DNA of 64,000 nt, from the NCBI GenBank assembly GCA_031551755.1, contig JAVBNE010000024.1, positions 1-64,000 on the forward strand, given 5' to 3'. Below are positions 34,964-43,887 of the stretch, piece by piece. The notes below the pieces were generated by a model. The model saw only the letters and a list, made by a program, of their open reading frames with translations, did no database searches and had not been told where the DNA came from. This stretch comes from JAVBMU01 sp031551755 (lineage in GTDB: Bacteria; Actinomycetota; Actinomycetes; Actinomycetales; Cellulomonadaceae). Made by a program: the position numbers and the translations under genes. Position 1 is the stretch's first letter; the number at the start of each line of letters is the position of its first letter.

Positions 34964-35210
34964 TCGTGTCTGTGCTGCTCGCTCTTGAGGGCTATTTCGC
35001 TTGAGCCGGCCGGGCCACACATACTCCGTAGCATGACTTCGAACCTGTCCCCCGCGACGAGGTATCCGCCGAGATCAGCGAGGTGGGGTTAAGGTACGCG
35101 AGGTACTGGAGACCGGCCGCCCGCATCTGCCGGAGACCGCCGACCATGCGCGCATCAACGACTGGGCCGTTGCCGCCTACCGGAAACACTGAGGCTGGTA
35201 GGCGGCCGGG
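34964..35210. other. Intergenic region with a possible gene remnant
   Basis: About 250 bp between the bL37 terminator and the anti-sigma stop. One plus-strand frame ending at TGA 35190-35192 reads like a protein tail (VREVLETGRPHLPETADHAR) but has no start codon, and stops cut it upstream. It may be a decayed gene or chance. No RNA gene or regulatory motif was recognised. Confidence 0.3.
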
Positions 35211-35519
35211 TCAGTCGACCGGCGCAGTGGTGGTACGCCAGACGCTCACCTGCGCCTGGATGCGCATCCGCAGATGCGGCGGTGCCTGTTCGTGGCACGA
35301 GCGACGCACGATCTCCTTGACCATTTCCTCCAGGCTCAGCTCCGCCAGGCAAGGCGTGCAATGCGCCAGATGCGCCCGCATGTGCAACTGGTCCTCCGCG
35401 GTCATCTCGGAGTCGAGGTACTCATAGAGGTGGTCCAGCGCATGGGCGCAATCGGGCTTCGAGCCGGTTGCATGAGCGATGGGCTCGACGGCCTCCGCCG
35501 TCGGGTCGGGACTGCTCAC
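35211..35519 (-). CDS. rsrA: Zinc-binding anti-sigma factor (RsrA-like)
   Basis: 102 residues from a GTG at 35519 overlapping the sigma-factor stop (GTGA). The ZAS motif H-x3-C-x2-C is present as His50, Cys54 and Cys57 (MRAHLAHCTPC), with an upstream Cys24, as in Streptomyces RsrA and mycobacterial RshA. In those proteins the zinc site is a thiol redox switch: disulfide formation releases the sigma factor during oxidative stress. Genetic coupling to a SigR/SigH-type sigma supports this. Confidence 0.9.
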   Translation of the reverse strand: MSSPDPTAEAVEPIAHATGSKPDCAHALDHLYEYLDSEMTAEDQLHMRAHLAHCTPCLAELSLEEMVKEIVRRSCHEQAPPHLRMRIQAQVSVWRTTTAPVD

Positions 35520-36184
35520 GGCTGACCTCCAGGTGTCGCACCGACCAGCCCGCGACGCACCGCATAGTCAGCCAGCCGCTCCCGTAGCTGCCGACGGCCA
35601 CGATGAAGCCGCGACATCACGGTGCCGATGGGTGTTCCCATGATGTCCGCGATCTCCTTGTAGGGGAAACCCTCCACGTCGGCGTAATAGACGACCATCC
35701 GCCGTTCCTCCGGGAGCTCCTGCAAAGCTCGCTTGACATCCGAATCAGGTAGGCGATCGAGGGCTTCCGCTTCGGCAGAACGCAGCCCCTGCGAACTGTG
35801 GGAAGCGGCGCGGGCGATCTGCCAGTCTTCAACATCGTCCGTCTGGGCCTGCTGCGGTTCCCGCTGCTTCTTGCGATAGGTGTTGATGAAGGTATTCGTC
35901 AGAATCCGATACAGCCAGGCCTTGAGGTTGGTGTCCGGGCGGTACTGATGGAAGGCCGCGAACGCCTTGGTGAAGGTCTCCTGGACCAGATCCTCGGCAT
36001 CGGACGGATTGCGTGTCATCCGCAGCGCTGCAGAGTAGAGCTGATCGAGGTGTTGCAGTGCGTCCTGCTCGAAACGCGCGGCGCGAACCGCCGGATCCTC
36101 CGCTGCCGGTGCGCGATTCGTATCCGCGCCGAACTCCAGCGGAACCGGAGTGGGGTCAGGCGAGTCACCATGTGGGGAAGTCAT
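35516..36184 (-). CDS. sigH: ECF sigma factor of the SigH/SigR (RpoE) type
   Basis: 222 residues from ATG 36184 (MTSPHGDSPDPTPVPLEF); further in-frame starts reach 36349. Region 2 spans about 45-110 (LDQLYSAALRMTRNPSDAEDLVQETFTKAFAAFHQY, NLKAWLYRILTNTFIN) and region 4 about 150-205 (LPEERRMVVYYADVEGFPYKEIADIMGTPIGTVMSRLHRGRRQL). These are typical of SigR/SigH, which direct the thiol-oxidative stress and heat response. It is followed directly by its anti-sigma gene. I did not find a clear GGAAT-N18-GTT autoregulatory promoter upstream. Confidence 0.92.
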   Translation of the reverse strand: MTSPHGDSPDPTPVPLEFGADTNRAPAAEDPAVRAARFEQDALQHLDQLYSAALRMTRNPSDAEDLVQETFTKAFAAFHQYRPDTNLKAWLYRILTNTFINTYRKKQREPQQAQTDDVEDWQIARAASHSSQGLRSAEAEALDRLPDSDVKRALQELPEERRMVVYYADVEGFPYKEIADIMGTPIGTVMSRLHRGRRQLRERLADYAVRRGLVGATPGGQP

Positions 36185-36428
36185 CACCACCGAGCCTAGC
36201 CGTCGCCGGGGTTCGCTGTCCGGCGACATGAACACCGGAAGGGTCGTGTCCATCCCGCCGACCGAGCAGGGCATCAGCGACGCCGCAAGCGGATACGCCG
36301 ACGGACCGCCCATCGGCGGTGCTGGAAGCGTCGCAAGAGGCAGGCTCACGACAGCGTCAACCGCTGATCGGCGCGGCTCATTCCCGTCGATCCTGGTGTG
36401 TGACCGAAGGCCCGGCTAGCGTGGCCAT

Positions 36429-36974
36429 ATGACCACGACTCAGAGCTCCTCCCAGTTCCTGACCCTGCTGCACGAACAGATCGGTCACGAGTTCGGCGCA
36501 CACCAGCAGTACATCGCGATCGCCGTGTGGTACGACTCCCACGACCTCCCGCGGCTGGCTGCCCACTTCTACGCACAGGCCATCGAGGAACGCAACCACG
36601 CGATGATGATCGTCCAGTACCACCTGGACCGGGATCTGCCGGTCGAGATCCCCGCGGTCGGCGCAGTGCGCACCGACTTCAAAGACGTCGTAGAACCGCT
36701 GCAACTCGCGCTGGACCAGGAGAACCAGGTCACCACGCAGATCGAAGCGATCTTCCGGGCCGCTCGCGAGGAAGGGGACGCCCTCGGTGAGCAGTTCCTG
36801 CTCTGGTTCCTCAAGGAGCAGGTGGAAGAGGTCGCCTCGGCCACCACGCTGTTGACCGTCGCCAACCGTGCGGGAGACAACCTCTTCGACCTGGAGAACT
36901 ACATTGCCCGGGAAGCGATCGGCGACAGCGGCGAGTCCTCCGATGCGCCGGCTGCCGCGGGTGGCGCCCTGTAG
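36429..36974 (+). CDS. Ferritin (BfrB-like)
   Basis: 181 residues. Four-helix ferritin: iron-site Glu/His residues appear in LLHEQIGHEFGAHQQY, AQAIEERNHAMM and EQFLLWFLKEQVEEV. It oxidises and stores iron in a 24-subunit shell. The C-terminus has a short Ala/Gly tail. Divergent from the sigH-rsrA operon; oxidative-stress control is possible but not shown. Confidence 0.93.
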   Translation: MTTTQSSSQFLTLLHEQIGHEFGAHQQYIAIAVWYDSHDLPRLAAHFYAQAIEERNHAMMIVQYHLDRDLPVEIPAVGAVRTDFKDVVEPLQLALDQENQVTTQIEAIFRAAREEGDALGEQFLLWFLKEQVEEVASATTLLTVANRAGDNLFDLENYIAREAIGDSGESSDAPAAAGGAL

Positions 36975-37057
36975 ACCCCTTCCCATTCCTGACCCACGTA
37001 CCGGCCGAGGGTGAGTCCCGCACGTTAGGCTTCTCGGCATATGCCCAAGGAGGACCC

Positions 37058-37603
37058 ATGCTCTTGCGCCACCTCGCCCGCCCGATGCTGGCCACCTGGT
37101 TCATCTACGACGGGGTGCAAGCCGCGATCTCGCCCCGCGCGCACGTGCCGGCGGCCCAACGCGGCGTCGGTCTCGTGGGTGGCCGCATGGGTGTCCAGGA
37201 TCCACTGAGCGAACGGCAAGTAGCGCAGCTCGTGCGCGTCCACGGTGCCGCGACAGCGGTCGCCGGCCTGTGCCTGGCGGTCGGCAAGGCACCGCGCACC
37301 GCCAGCTTTGCGCTGGCCGTGCTCACGGTGCCGCTGGCAGTGGTCGACCAACCGTTCACCTCCGGTGAGGGCACTCGTGGTGAACGTACCGGGCGGTTTG
37401 TCCGTCGGGTCGGCGCCATCGGGGCCGCGCTCATCGCAGGCGCTGACAACGAGGGCCGGCCAGGCGTCCAATGGCGTATCGAGAAGGCCCGGGCGGACCT
37501 CGCACGAGCTGCCGAGGCCAATGCCGATGCCATCGCGGAGAAGGGGCGCCGTGCCCGACGCGCCGCCAAGAAGGCGGCACGCGTGGGTCAAGGCGGCGAA
37601 TGA
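37058..37603 (+). CDS. DoxX-family membrane protein
   Basis: 181 residues from ATG 37058. Begins LLRHLARPMLATWFIYDGVQAAISP, as in actinobacterial DoxX proteins; three to four hydrophobic helices (near 8-25, 65-85, 88-103, 125-138) are followed by an Ala/Arg/Lys-rich cytoplasmic coiled tail. Some DoxX proteins take part in redox homeostasis with thiosulfate or superoxide enzymes. Its stop overlaps the aroA start (ATGA). Confidence 0.85.
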   Translation: MLLRHLARPMLATWFIYDGVQAAISPRAHVPAAQRGVGLVGGRMGVQDPLSERQVAQLVRVHGAATAVAGLCLAVGKAPRTASFALAVLTVPLAVVDQPFTSGEGTRGERTGRFVRRVGAIGAALIAGADNEGRPGVQWRIEKARADLARAAEANADAIAEKGRRARRAAKKAARVGQGGE

Positions 37604-38898
37604 CGGCACACCCGCAGGCTGCGCCGAACCTCTGGTCGGCTCCGGTCGCGACCGCACCATTGCGGGCCACCGTGACCGTGCCAGGATCGAAATCGCTGAC
37701 CGCTCGCCATCTGATACTGGCCGCGCTCGCCGACGGCCCGAGTCGCCTGCACGGCGCTCTGGACAGCCGGGACACGACCCTGATGGCGGCCGCGCTCGGC
37801 ACCCTGGGCAGCCGGATCAAGACCGGAACCCGGCAAGCCGGCTGGCAGGTGTTTCCCGGGGCGCTCCGCGGCCCCGCCACGATCGACTGCGGGTTGGCCG
37901 GCACGGTGATGCGGTTCGTGCCGCCGGTCGCCGCACTGGCCGACGGACCCATCCACTTCGACGGCGACCCGGAGGCGCGTAGCCGCCCGATGGGACCGGT
38001 CCTGACCGCATTGCGAGCACTGGGCGTCGAGGTCGAGGCAGCGGCGGACACGCTGCCGTTCACGGTCCGTGGTGTCGGCCGCGTGCGCGGAGGGGAGATC
38101 GAGGTCGACGCCTCGGCCTCCAGCCAGTTCATCTCCGGGCTCCTGCTGGCCGGCGCCCGGTTCACGGACGGGCTCATGTTGCGTCATGTGGGGCCGGCGC
38201 TCCCGAGTCTTCCCCATATTGCGATGACGGTGGCCGTGCTCCGGGGAGCCGGAGTGCAGGTGGACGACACCGAGCCGAACCGCTGGCAGGTGGCCCCCGG
38301 GCCGATCAGGGCCGGGGACATCACGATCGAACCAGACCTGTCGAATGCGGCGCCCTTCCTGGCGGCGGCACTCGTCGCCGGCGGCAGCGTCCGCGTACCA
38401 GGGTGGCCGGCACACAGCACCCAACCCGGCATGTTGCTGCCGGACCTGCTGACCTCAATGGGCGGAACCGCCGTCGTGGCCGACGGCGCGTTGACCGTCA
38501 CCGGAACCGGGGAGCTGCGTGGCATCGACGTCGACCTGCGTGCGGCCGGTGAGCTGGCCCCCACCTTCGCCGCCCTCGCCGCCCTCGCCGCCGGTCCCAG
38601 CAGGCTGCGGGGAATCGCGCACCTGCGAGGCCATGAGACGGACCGACTCGCCGCCCTCGCGGCTGAGATCACCGCGCTGGGCGGGGAGGCCACCGAGACT
38701 GCCGACGGTCTCGCCATCACCCCCCGCCCGCTGCATGCCGGCGTCTTCCATACGTACCACGACCATCGGATGGCGACCTCGGGCGCCCTCATCGGCTTGC
38801 GTATCCCGGGCATCGAGGTGGAGAACATCACCACGACGGCCAAGACACTGCCGGGTTTCGACCGGATGTGGACCGACATGATCAGCGCGGCCTCGTGA
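37600..38898 (+). CDS. aroA: 3-phosphoshikimate 1-carboxyvinyltransferase (EPSP synthase)
   Basis: 432 residues from ATG 37600. It joins shikimate-3-phosphate and phosphoenolpyruvate in the aromatic amino-acid pathway. The substrate-binding lysine is in VPGSKSLTARHLILAALA; GLAGTVMRF, SSQFISGLLL and RGHETDRLAAL follow, and the final YHDHRMATSGALIGLR motif is present. Two-domain inside-out alpha/beta barrel of normal length. Start and stop overlap the neighbouring doxX and rsgA genes, so doxX-aroA-rsgA-hisN is one operon. Confidence 0.96.
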   Translation: MTAHPQAAPNLWSAPVATAPLRATVTVPGSKSLTARHLILAALADGPSRLHGALDSRDTTLMAAALGTLGSRIKTGTRQAGWQVFPGALRGPATIDCGLAGTVMRFVPPVAALADGPIHFDGDPEARSRPMGPVLTALRALGVEVEAAADTLPFTVRGVGRVRGGEIEVDASASSQFISGLLLAGARFTDGLMLRHVGPALPSLPHIAMTVAVLRGAGVQVDDTEPNRWQVAPGPIRAGDITIEPDLSNAAPFLAAALVAGGSVRVPGWPAHSTQPGMLLPDLLTSMGGTAVVADGALTVTGTGELRGIDVDLRAAGELAPTFAALAALAAGPSRLRGIAHLRGHETDRLAALAAEITALGGEATETADGLAITPRPLHAGVFHTYHDHRMATSGALIGLRIPGIEVENITTTAKTLPGFDRMWTDMISAAS

Positions 38899-40001
38899 TG
38901 GCGCGCCGACAGCTCGACGAGTCCGACATCCGCACCCGGCCGACCAAACGCGGGTCCCGCCCCCGGACGAAACAGCGCCCCGACCATGCCCATGCGGTTT
39001 CTGGGCTGGTCACTGCGGTCGACCGCGGCCGGTACACCTTGCTGATCGACGAGGACGGACCCGAGGAACGAACGGTGCTGGCCATGAAGGCCCGCGAACT
39101 GACCCGCGACCGGGTCGTCTGCGGCGATCACGTGGAAGCTGTCGGCGATATCTCCGGAACCACCGGATCGCTGGCCCGGATCGTACGAATCGCGGCGCGG
39201 ACCTCCGTCTTGCGCCGAACAGCCGACGACACCGACCCCTATGAACGCATCATCGTGGCGAATGCCCACCAGCTGGTGATCGTCACCGCCCTGGCCGAAC
39301 CCGAGCCACGGACCCGCATGATCGACCGGTGTGTAGTCGCGGCCTACGACGCCGGGATGGACGTCCTGCTTTGTCTGACCAAGGCCGATCTCGCCGACCC
39401 TGAGCCCTTGCAGGCACTCTACGAGCCGCTCGGTGTGGCCGTGGTGGTCACCCGGCGCGGCCCGGACGGTGCGATCGAACCGCTGTCCACCGTCCGGGCG
39501 GCCTTGGCCGGCCGTACGTCGGTGTTCGTCGGCCATTCCGGAGTAGGCAAGTCGACCCTGGTCAATGCGCTCGTTCCCGAGGCGCGGCGCGCCACGGGCG
39601 TGGTCAACGACGTCACCGGACGGGGCCGGCACACGTCGACGTCGGCGGTGGCGTTGCGGCTGGCAGCCGAGCCCGCTGGGAACGGGGCTGCACCGTCGGC
39701 GGTGGCTGCCGGGGCCGCGACCGACGAAGCGCAGCCGACCCGGCCCGGCTGGGTGATCGACACGCCCGGGGTCCGTTCCTTCGGCCTCGCACATGTCGAC
39801 GTCGCACATCTCCTGCACGCCTTCGAGGACCTCGACGAAGCCGCAGCGCAGTGTCCGCGCGGCTGCACCCACGCGGCCGACGCCCCCGACTGTGCCCTGG
39901 ACGACTGGGTGAGGACCGGGGCACCGGCTACGCAAGCCGCCCGGACCGCGCGTGTCGAGTCATTTCGCCGACTTCTCGCCGCCCGCACCGCTACCCTCTG
40001 A
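38898..40001 (+). CDS. rsgA: Ribosome small-subunit GTPase RsgA
   Basis: 367 residues from ATG 38898, overlapping the aroA stop by 1 nt. Circularly permuted GTPase: an OB fold (about 40-95), then G4 (LTKADL), then G1 GHSGVGKST (about 212) and G3 DTPGVRSFG, with a C-terminal zinc-binding CPRGCTH region. It checks late 30S subunit maturation in other bacteria. An insertion rich in Ala/Gly between G1 and G3 (about 255-285) is longer than in E. coli. The aroA-rsgA-hisN order is common in Actinomycetota. Confidence 0.95.
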   Translation: MARRQLDESDIRTRPTKRGSRPRTKQRPDHAHAVSGLVTAVDRGRYTLLIDEDGPEERTVLAMKARELTRDRVVCGDHVEAVGDISGTTGSLARIVRIAARTSVLRRTADDTDPYERIIVANAHQLVIVTALAEPEPRTRMIDRCVVAAYDAGMDVLLCLTKADLADPEPLQALYEPLGVAVVVTRRGPDGAIEPLSTVRAALAGRTSVFVGHSGVGKSTLVNALVPEARRATGVVNDVTGRGRHTSTSAVALRLAAEPAGNGAAPSAVAAGAATDEAQPTRPGWVIDTPGVRSFGLAHVDVAHLLHAFEDLDEAAAQCPRGCTHAADAPDCALDDWVRTGAPATQAARTARVESFRRLLAARTATL

Positions 40002-40003
40002 CC

Positions 40004-40783
40004 ATGACCCGGTACGACGACGATCTGCGCCTTGCCCACGTCATCGCCGACCAGGTCGATGCTCATACGATGTCGCGGTTCAAGTCTCTCGACCTAGCCG
40101 TCGAGACCAAACCCGACGCCACCCCGGTCACTGACGCCGACCGCCGCGCCGAGGAGCTGATCCGCAGCCAACTCGCTCGAACCCGGACCAGGGACGCCAT
40201 CGTCGGGGAAGAGTTCGGGGAGACCGGACATGGGGCAAGGCGCTGGATCGTAGATCCCATTGACGGCACGAAGAACTTCATGCGCGGGGTTCCCGTATGG
40301 GCCACCCTCATCGGATTGGCTGACGGCGACGAGGTGGTCGTCGGGCTCGTTTCCGCCCCGGCGTTGGGGAAACGTTGGTGGGCGGCGAAGGGATCGGGTG
40401 CCTGGACCGGAAAGTCCTTGGCAGCCGCCAGTCGGCTCTCGGTATCCGGTGTCTCTCGCTGGTCGGATGCTTCCCTTGGCTACGCTTCGCTCTCCGGCTG
40501 GGAGGAACGCGGGCAGCTCGATCAGTTCCTCGACCTCATGCGAGATGCCTGGCGCACCCGAGGCTACGGCGATTTTTGGACGTACATGTTGGTCGCGGAG
40601 GGGGCCGTGGACGCCGCGATGGAACCCGAACTCGCGTTGCACGACATGGCCGCGCTCGTGCCGATCGTCACCGAGGCGGGCGGACGTTTCACCTCACTCG
40701 ACGGCACCCCCGGCCCGTGGGGCACCACGGCGTTGGCCACCAACGGGCTGCTCCACGACGAGGTGCTGCGGCGGCTGCGATAG
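40004..40783 (+). CDS. hisN: Histidinol-phosphatase (inositol-monophosphatase family)
   Basis: 259 residues from ATG 40004, 2 nt after the rsgA stop. Metal-dependent phosphatase: GEEFGE, WIVDPIDGTKNFMRGVP and the distal ELALHDMAALVPIVTEAGG carry the metal ligands of the IMPase fold. The position after aroA-rsgA is where actinobacterial HisN is found, removing phosphate from histidinol-phosphate; other IMPase substrates cannot be fully excluded. Confidence 0.9.
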   Translation: MTRYDDDLRLAHVIADQVDAHTMSRFKSLDLAVETKPDATPVTDADRRAEELIRSQLARTRTRDAIVGEEFGETGHGARRWIVDPIDGTKNFMRGVPVWATLIGLADGDEVVVGLVSAPALGKRWWAAKGSGAWTGKSLAAASRLSVSGVSRWSDASLGYASLSGWEERGQLDQFLDLMRDAWRTRGYGDFWTYMLVAEGAVDAAMEPELALHDMAALVPIVTEAGGRFTSLDGTPGPWGTTALATNGLLHDEVLRRLR

Positions 40784-40811
40784 TCAGAGTCGCCCGCGGT
40801 ACACCGCCGAT

Positions 40812-40832
40812 GCGGATGGCTCAGTGGTAGAC
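40812..40832 (+). other. tRNA-like 5' fragment at the edge of the toxin island
   Basis: GCGGATGGCTCAGTGGTAGA resembles the acceptor and D-arm of a tRNA (like tRNA-Gly) but lacks two bases of the junction and has no anticodon or T-arm after it. It sits between hisN and the lower-GC island, where a degraded attachment site might be. Chance resemblance is possible. Confidence 0.3.
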
Positions 40833-40849
40833 CGGTGACACACGAGCCC

Positions 40850-40872
40850 CCAGTCTCATCCGGTGAGACTGG
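40850..40872 (-). terminator. Hairpin over the stop codon of the lipase-toxin gene
   Basis: Perfect 9-bp stem (40850-40858 with 40864-40872), loop TCCGG. The TGA stop of the toxin gene (40858-40856) lies in the 3' arm as transcribed. Probable terminator at the end of the two-gene operon; no U-run. Confidence 0.55.
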
Positions 40873-42850
40873 TGTAGTTGGTGGTGAGGGCAGCCAGGTT
40901 GTGTTGGGTTTGGGTGGCGCGCTCGGCGATGGCGTTGATGGCCAATGCGGTGTGGTCGCCGTATTGGTAGACGATCTCAGCGAAGGTGATTTCAGCATGT
41001 TCGGTGAGGTTACGACATTTGGCATAGATGTTGTAGACGTTCTCGACGGCCGCGTCGGAAAAGACCCCGTTCGCGAGGCGTGGGATGAGTTCTTGGATGA
41101 CTAGGGGAAGGTGGCCGAGGGTTTGCGCGAATTGGTGCAGACCCCAGAACCATTGGGCGCACTGGGCCTCGAATTCGCGTTTTTTTCGTTGGATGGTTTC
41201 GTGGAAGTCGCGTAGGTCGTCGTCGATACCCATGACCATCGCCCCGAGGCTGGCACCTGCGCCGGCGACGACCAAGCTGGCGGTGTCGAGATAGGCACCC
41301 ATGGCTAGTTCGACAGCTTTGAACGCCCCAGCGCAGGTTTCGATCAGGGCGTTGAGGGGGACGATCACGTGGGTAGATGCCCACGCAATCATTGCGCCGA
41401 TGATTCCCCCGGCCGCTTGTTCGCGCGCGCGAATGATCCACTCCTTAACAAGTTTGGATGAGGAAGATTCAAGGACGCGCACGGCTCCCGTGGGCCATGG
41501 TGGTTGGGTGACATCGAGGACAGCGGGTGGGCAGGTGCCGTTGGCGACCCCGGCGGCGATCGCGGCGTCGGTGTGAGCGAGGGCGGTTTGCACAGCCCGA
41601 GTGTGGGTGGCCACGGCCGCCCACCGGTCGCAGGTCAGATCGAGTCCTGCGGTCAGTGGCTCTTGGTTAGCGAGAAGTTCGGCCACGATCGCGTCTGCGT
41701 CTTTGAAGAAGGTGGCCTTCTGGCTAATCCACGCAGCTTCGGCCAAGGTATCGATGGACAAGTTCGCAAGCTCAGCAAGTGCACCCAACGCCGTGTTCAG
41801 AGCGCTGGTGATCGCACCTTGGCATTCGTCCCAGACCCACTGCACTGGGCCGGGGGGAAGGATCCGGTCGAAGTCTTGAACGGCTTGGCGAACCTGGTCG
41901 TGGTACTCGCCGGCTCGTAGAAGCCATTGACCTAGGAACCCCTCCAAGGTGCTCGCGAGCACCCTCTTGAACAGTTGGGAACGGAGGGAGCGTGTGCCTA
42001 GTTCCTCGGTCAAGGTCGCAGTCAGCTGGTAGAAACCCTGGCTGGTCGCCGAGTACAGGTCCGCGCGTTGGCGGTCCAACCCATCGGCGATACTCAACAA
42101 CCCCTCAGCGGTCACCTGCAGGCGTTCACCGAACTCACCGGGGCGCACCACCTGGTTATGGTGGAAGAGCGAGAACGGCACCGCCATCGACGCGTTGTAC
42201 CCCACCTCGAACCCCTCCCCCGAGGGGTCCACCACCTGAGGGTTACGGTCAGACCCGATATGGTTTTCCACCAGACTCGGTATCGTCAACGGGGCCGAAT
42301 CAATCATTGTCACATTCCCGATGATCCGCGACTCCAGACCCCCTGACACCACCAACAAATGAAGAATATCATTCTCCAGGATATAGTTATGCACATTTGG
42401 GGCGTTCGCATTCGCATAGGCCGCCGGCACCGGCGCCGGGTTCACCGTGACAGCTTCCACCTCTGGGTGACCGACCGCCACATACGCCGCCAACCCGCCC
42501 CCCAACGAGTTCCCACACACCGTTGATACCGGGCCATAGGAGTCAACCGTGTCGTGGAAATATTTCTGTGCCCTCGTGTACTGCGGCGGCGTCAACGAAG
42601 GAATCAGCTTCATGTTCTCAGTCCAGTCCTTATTCTGCACCGAACCCACATACACAATCGTCACTTCACGGGTAACCTTGTTTCGGAAGGTAAAGGCGTC
42701 TAGACCTGTCGAGTCATCATGAATATCATTGAGAAGCTCATAAGACACGCCATTGATCTTCACTCCGTGGTCTCTATATATCTCCGCCGGGTCACGATAA
42801 GCGAACTTACTCGCTAAATCCATGAGTGTTTGGTGGTCCTCGTTGCTCAC
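40856..42850 (-). CDS. Lipase-domain protein with helical C-terminal domain (TslA-like putative type VII toxin)
   Basis: 664 residues from a GTG at 42850 overlapping the lipoprotein stop (GTGA). No signal peptide. Residues 1-210 form an alpha/beta-hydrolase (lipase_3-like) domain with nucleophile Ser115 in CGNSLGGGLA and likely acid and base Asp161 (NYILENDIL) and His197 (VENHIGS). The remaining 450 residues are mainly helical: a long segment (about 230-450) of heptad-like helices, a Gly/Ala-rich hydrophobic region (about 485-550), then more helices with QCAQWFWGL. An N-terminal lipase plus C-terminal secretion-type helical domain is the reverse arrangement described for S. aureus TslA, exported by the type VII system. 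GC is clearly lower than the flanks. No type VII machinery is in this window, so export is inference. A cytosolic lipase is the alternative. Confidence 0.65.
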   Translation of the reverse strand: MSNEDHQTLMDLASKFAYRDPAEIYRDHGVKINGVSYELLNDIHDDSTGLDAFTFRNKVTREVTIVYVGSVQNKDWTENMKLIPSLTPPQYTRAQKYFHDTVDSYGPVSTVCGNSLGGGLAAYVAVGHPEVEAVTVNPAPVPAAYANANAPNVHNYILENDILHLLVVSGGLESRIIGNVTMIDSAPLTIPSLVENHIGSDRNPQVVDPSGEGFEVGYNASMAVPFSLFHHNQVVRPGEFGERLQVTAEGLLSIADGLDRQRADLYSATSQGFYQLTATLTEELGTRSLRSQLFKRVLASTLEGFLGQWLLRAGEYHDQVRQAVQDFDRILPPGPVQWVWDECQGAITSALNTALGALAELANLSIDTLAEAAWISQKATFFKDADAIVAELLANQEPLTAGLDLTCDRWAAVATHTRAVQTALAHTDAAIAAGVANGTCPPAVLDVTQPPWPTGAVRVLESSSSKLVKEWIIRAREQAAGGIIGAMIAWASTHVIVPLNALIETCAGAFKAVELAMGAYLDTASLVVAGAGASLGAMVMGIDDDLRDFHETIQRKKREFEAQCAQWFWGLHQFAQTLGHLPLVIQELIPRLANGVFSDAAVENVYNIYAKCRNLTEHAEITFAEIVYQYGDHTALAINAIAERATQTQHNLAALTTNYTSLTG

Positions 42851-43887
42851 GAGTCCACATCCCAGCCGTCGATCTTGTGATCATCGTGCCACCGGCTACG
42901 GGTTGCGTCGTACCAAGACCAGAACGTCTCATGAACGGTAATACCGTCGCGCGATCGGAGATTGCTGTCGAGAAAGATATCGAAGGCAGCATAGTCGGCA
43001 AACGCTGCACTGCTCATCATATCCTCCTTTAGTCGAGCGAGCATCGCCTCATCCGGTGTTTTTTCTGGATTCTTGACCATCAACGTGATCCTGATCCGCA
43101 GCGGAAGTCCCTCTGCACCGGCCTGAAATACCTCTCGCCACTGGGCGTCGGTGCGATTCGGATTCACCTCGTAGGCCGCATAGATCCGATTCTCGGCTGC
43201 GATGATCTCGGCTACGTCCTCGACGGTTCGGTCTTGGCTCATGGTGTCGAATTCCAGCGAGAACCGCGGGTCCGCTTGTTCAACGGTGCGTGCATACCCC
43301 TCGGGCTGAGCCACGTAACCCGGGTACGCTGCCTCGAGATGGTCGGAGATTTTCGTCAGCTCAGGGCGGTAGGCCATAAGGAACAGGCCACTCAACGTCT
43401 CACCTTCGATCGTGCCGGGTTCAATCCTGTCGATATAGCCCTCGGTCAGGTGGTCGATGTCAGAGATGTTCACCATCACGTAACTCGCGACGACCGGCTC
43501 ATCCACCGTCCGATAGGACACCTCGACCGCAGCGTAAGGGTACGGCGCCGAGATGTCGCCCAACACGACCTTGCGTCCACCCAGTTCCCTCTCCACATAC
43601 GGCTTGACTACCGCATAGATTTCCTCGCGATGAGCCAACGCCGTACGCTGCGCCCCCGGGTTCCGCATACCCTCCGGCTGCTCGTACCCCAGCTTCTCCT
43701 TATGCGACGCCGTCACCAACACCGGCTTCTGCGTACCCGAACCAGGCAACGTACACGCTCCCAACAGGATCACAGCAGCCAACGCCGCGACACCGAACCG
43801 GCGGACGGCAGCTACCCGGCCACCCGAGTTCGCAAACCGGGCTGAACCACGCGGCCTGACCGAATCGGCCACTCGAACCGAACCCAC
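42847..43887 (-). CDS. Lipoprotein, putative immunity partner of the lipase toxin (TilA/DUF1672-like)
   Basis: 346 residues from a GTG at 43887, chosen for GGAGG 5 nt upstream; the frame extends to 43944. An Arg-rich n-region and hydrophobic helix end in the lipobox VILLGACTLPGSG, so the mature protein is lipid-anchored outside the membrane. The mature part alternates strands and helices: AVEVSYRTVDEPVVASYVMV, GETLSGLFLMAYRPELTKI, PLRIRITLMVKN. This order resembles the DUF1672 lipoproteins next to TslA in staphylococci, where TilA neutralises the lipase; I judge this from pattern memory only. It is the first gene of the operon, as expected if immunity must precede toxin. Confidence 0.6.
   Translation of the reverse strand: MGSVRVADSVRPRGSARFANSGGRVAAVRRFGVAALAAVILLGACTLPGSGTQKPVLVTASHKEKLGYEQPEGMRNPGAQRTALAHREEIYAVVKPYVERELGGRKVVLGDISAPYPYAAVEVSYRTVDEPVVASYVMVNISDIDHLTEGYIDRIEPGTIEGETLSGLFLMAYRPELTKISDHLEAAYPGYVAQPEGYARTVEQADPRFSLEFDTMSQDRTVEDVAEIIAAENRIYAAYEVNPNRTDAQWREVFQAGAEGLPLRIRITLMVKNPEKTPDEAMLARLKEDMMSSAAFADYAAFDIFLDSNLRSRDGITVHETFWSWYDATRSRWHDDHKIDGWDVDS

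Noticed and set aside
35083..35427. Plus-strand frame of 114 codons
   Set aside because: Mostly antisense to the anti-sigma gene; no ribosome site or recognisable domain.
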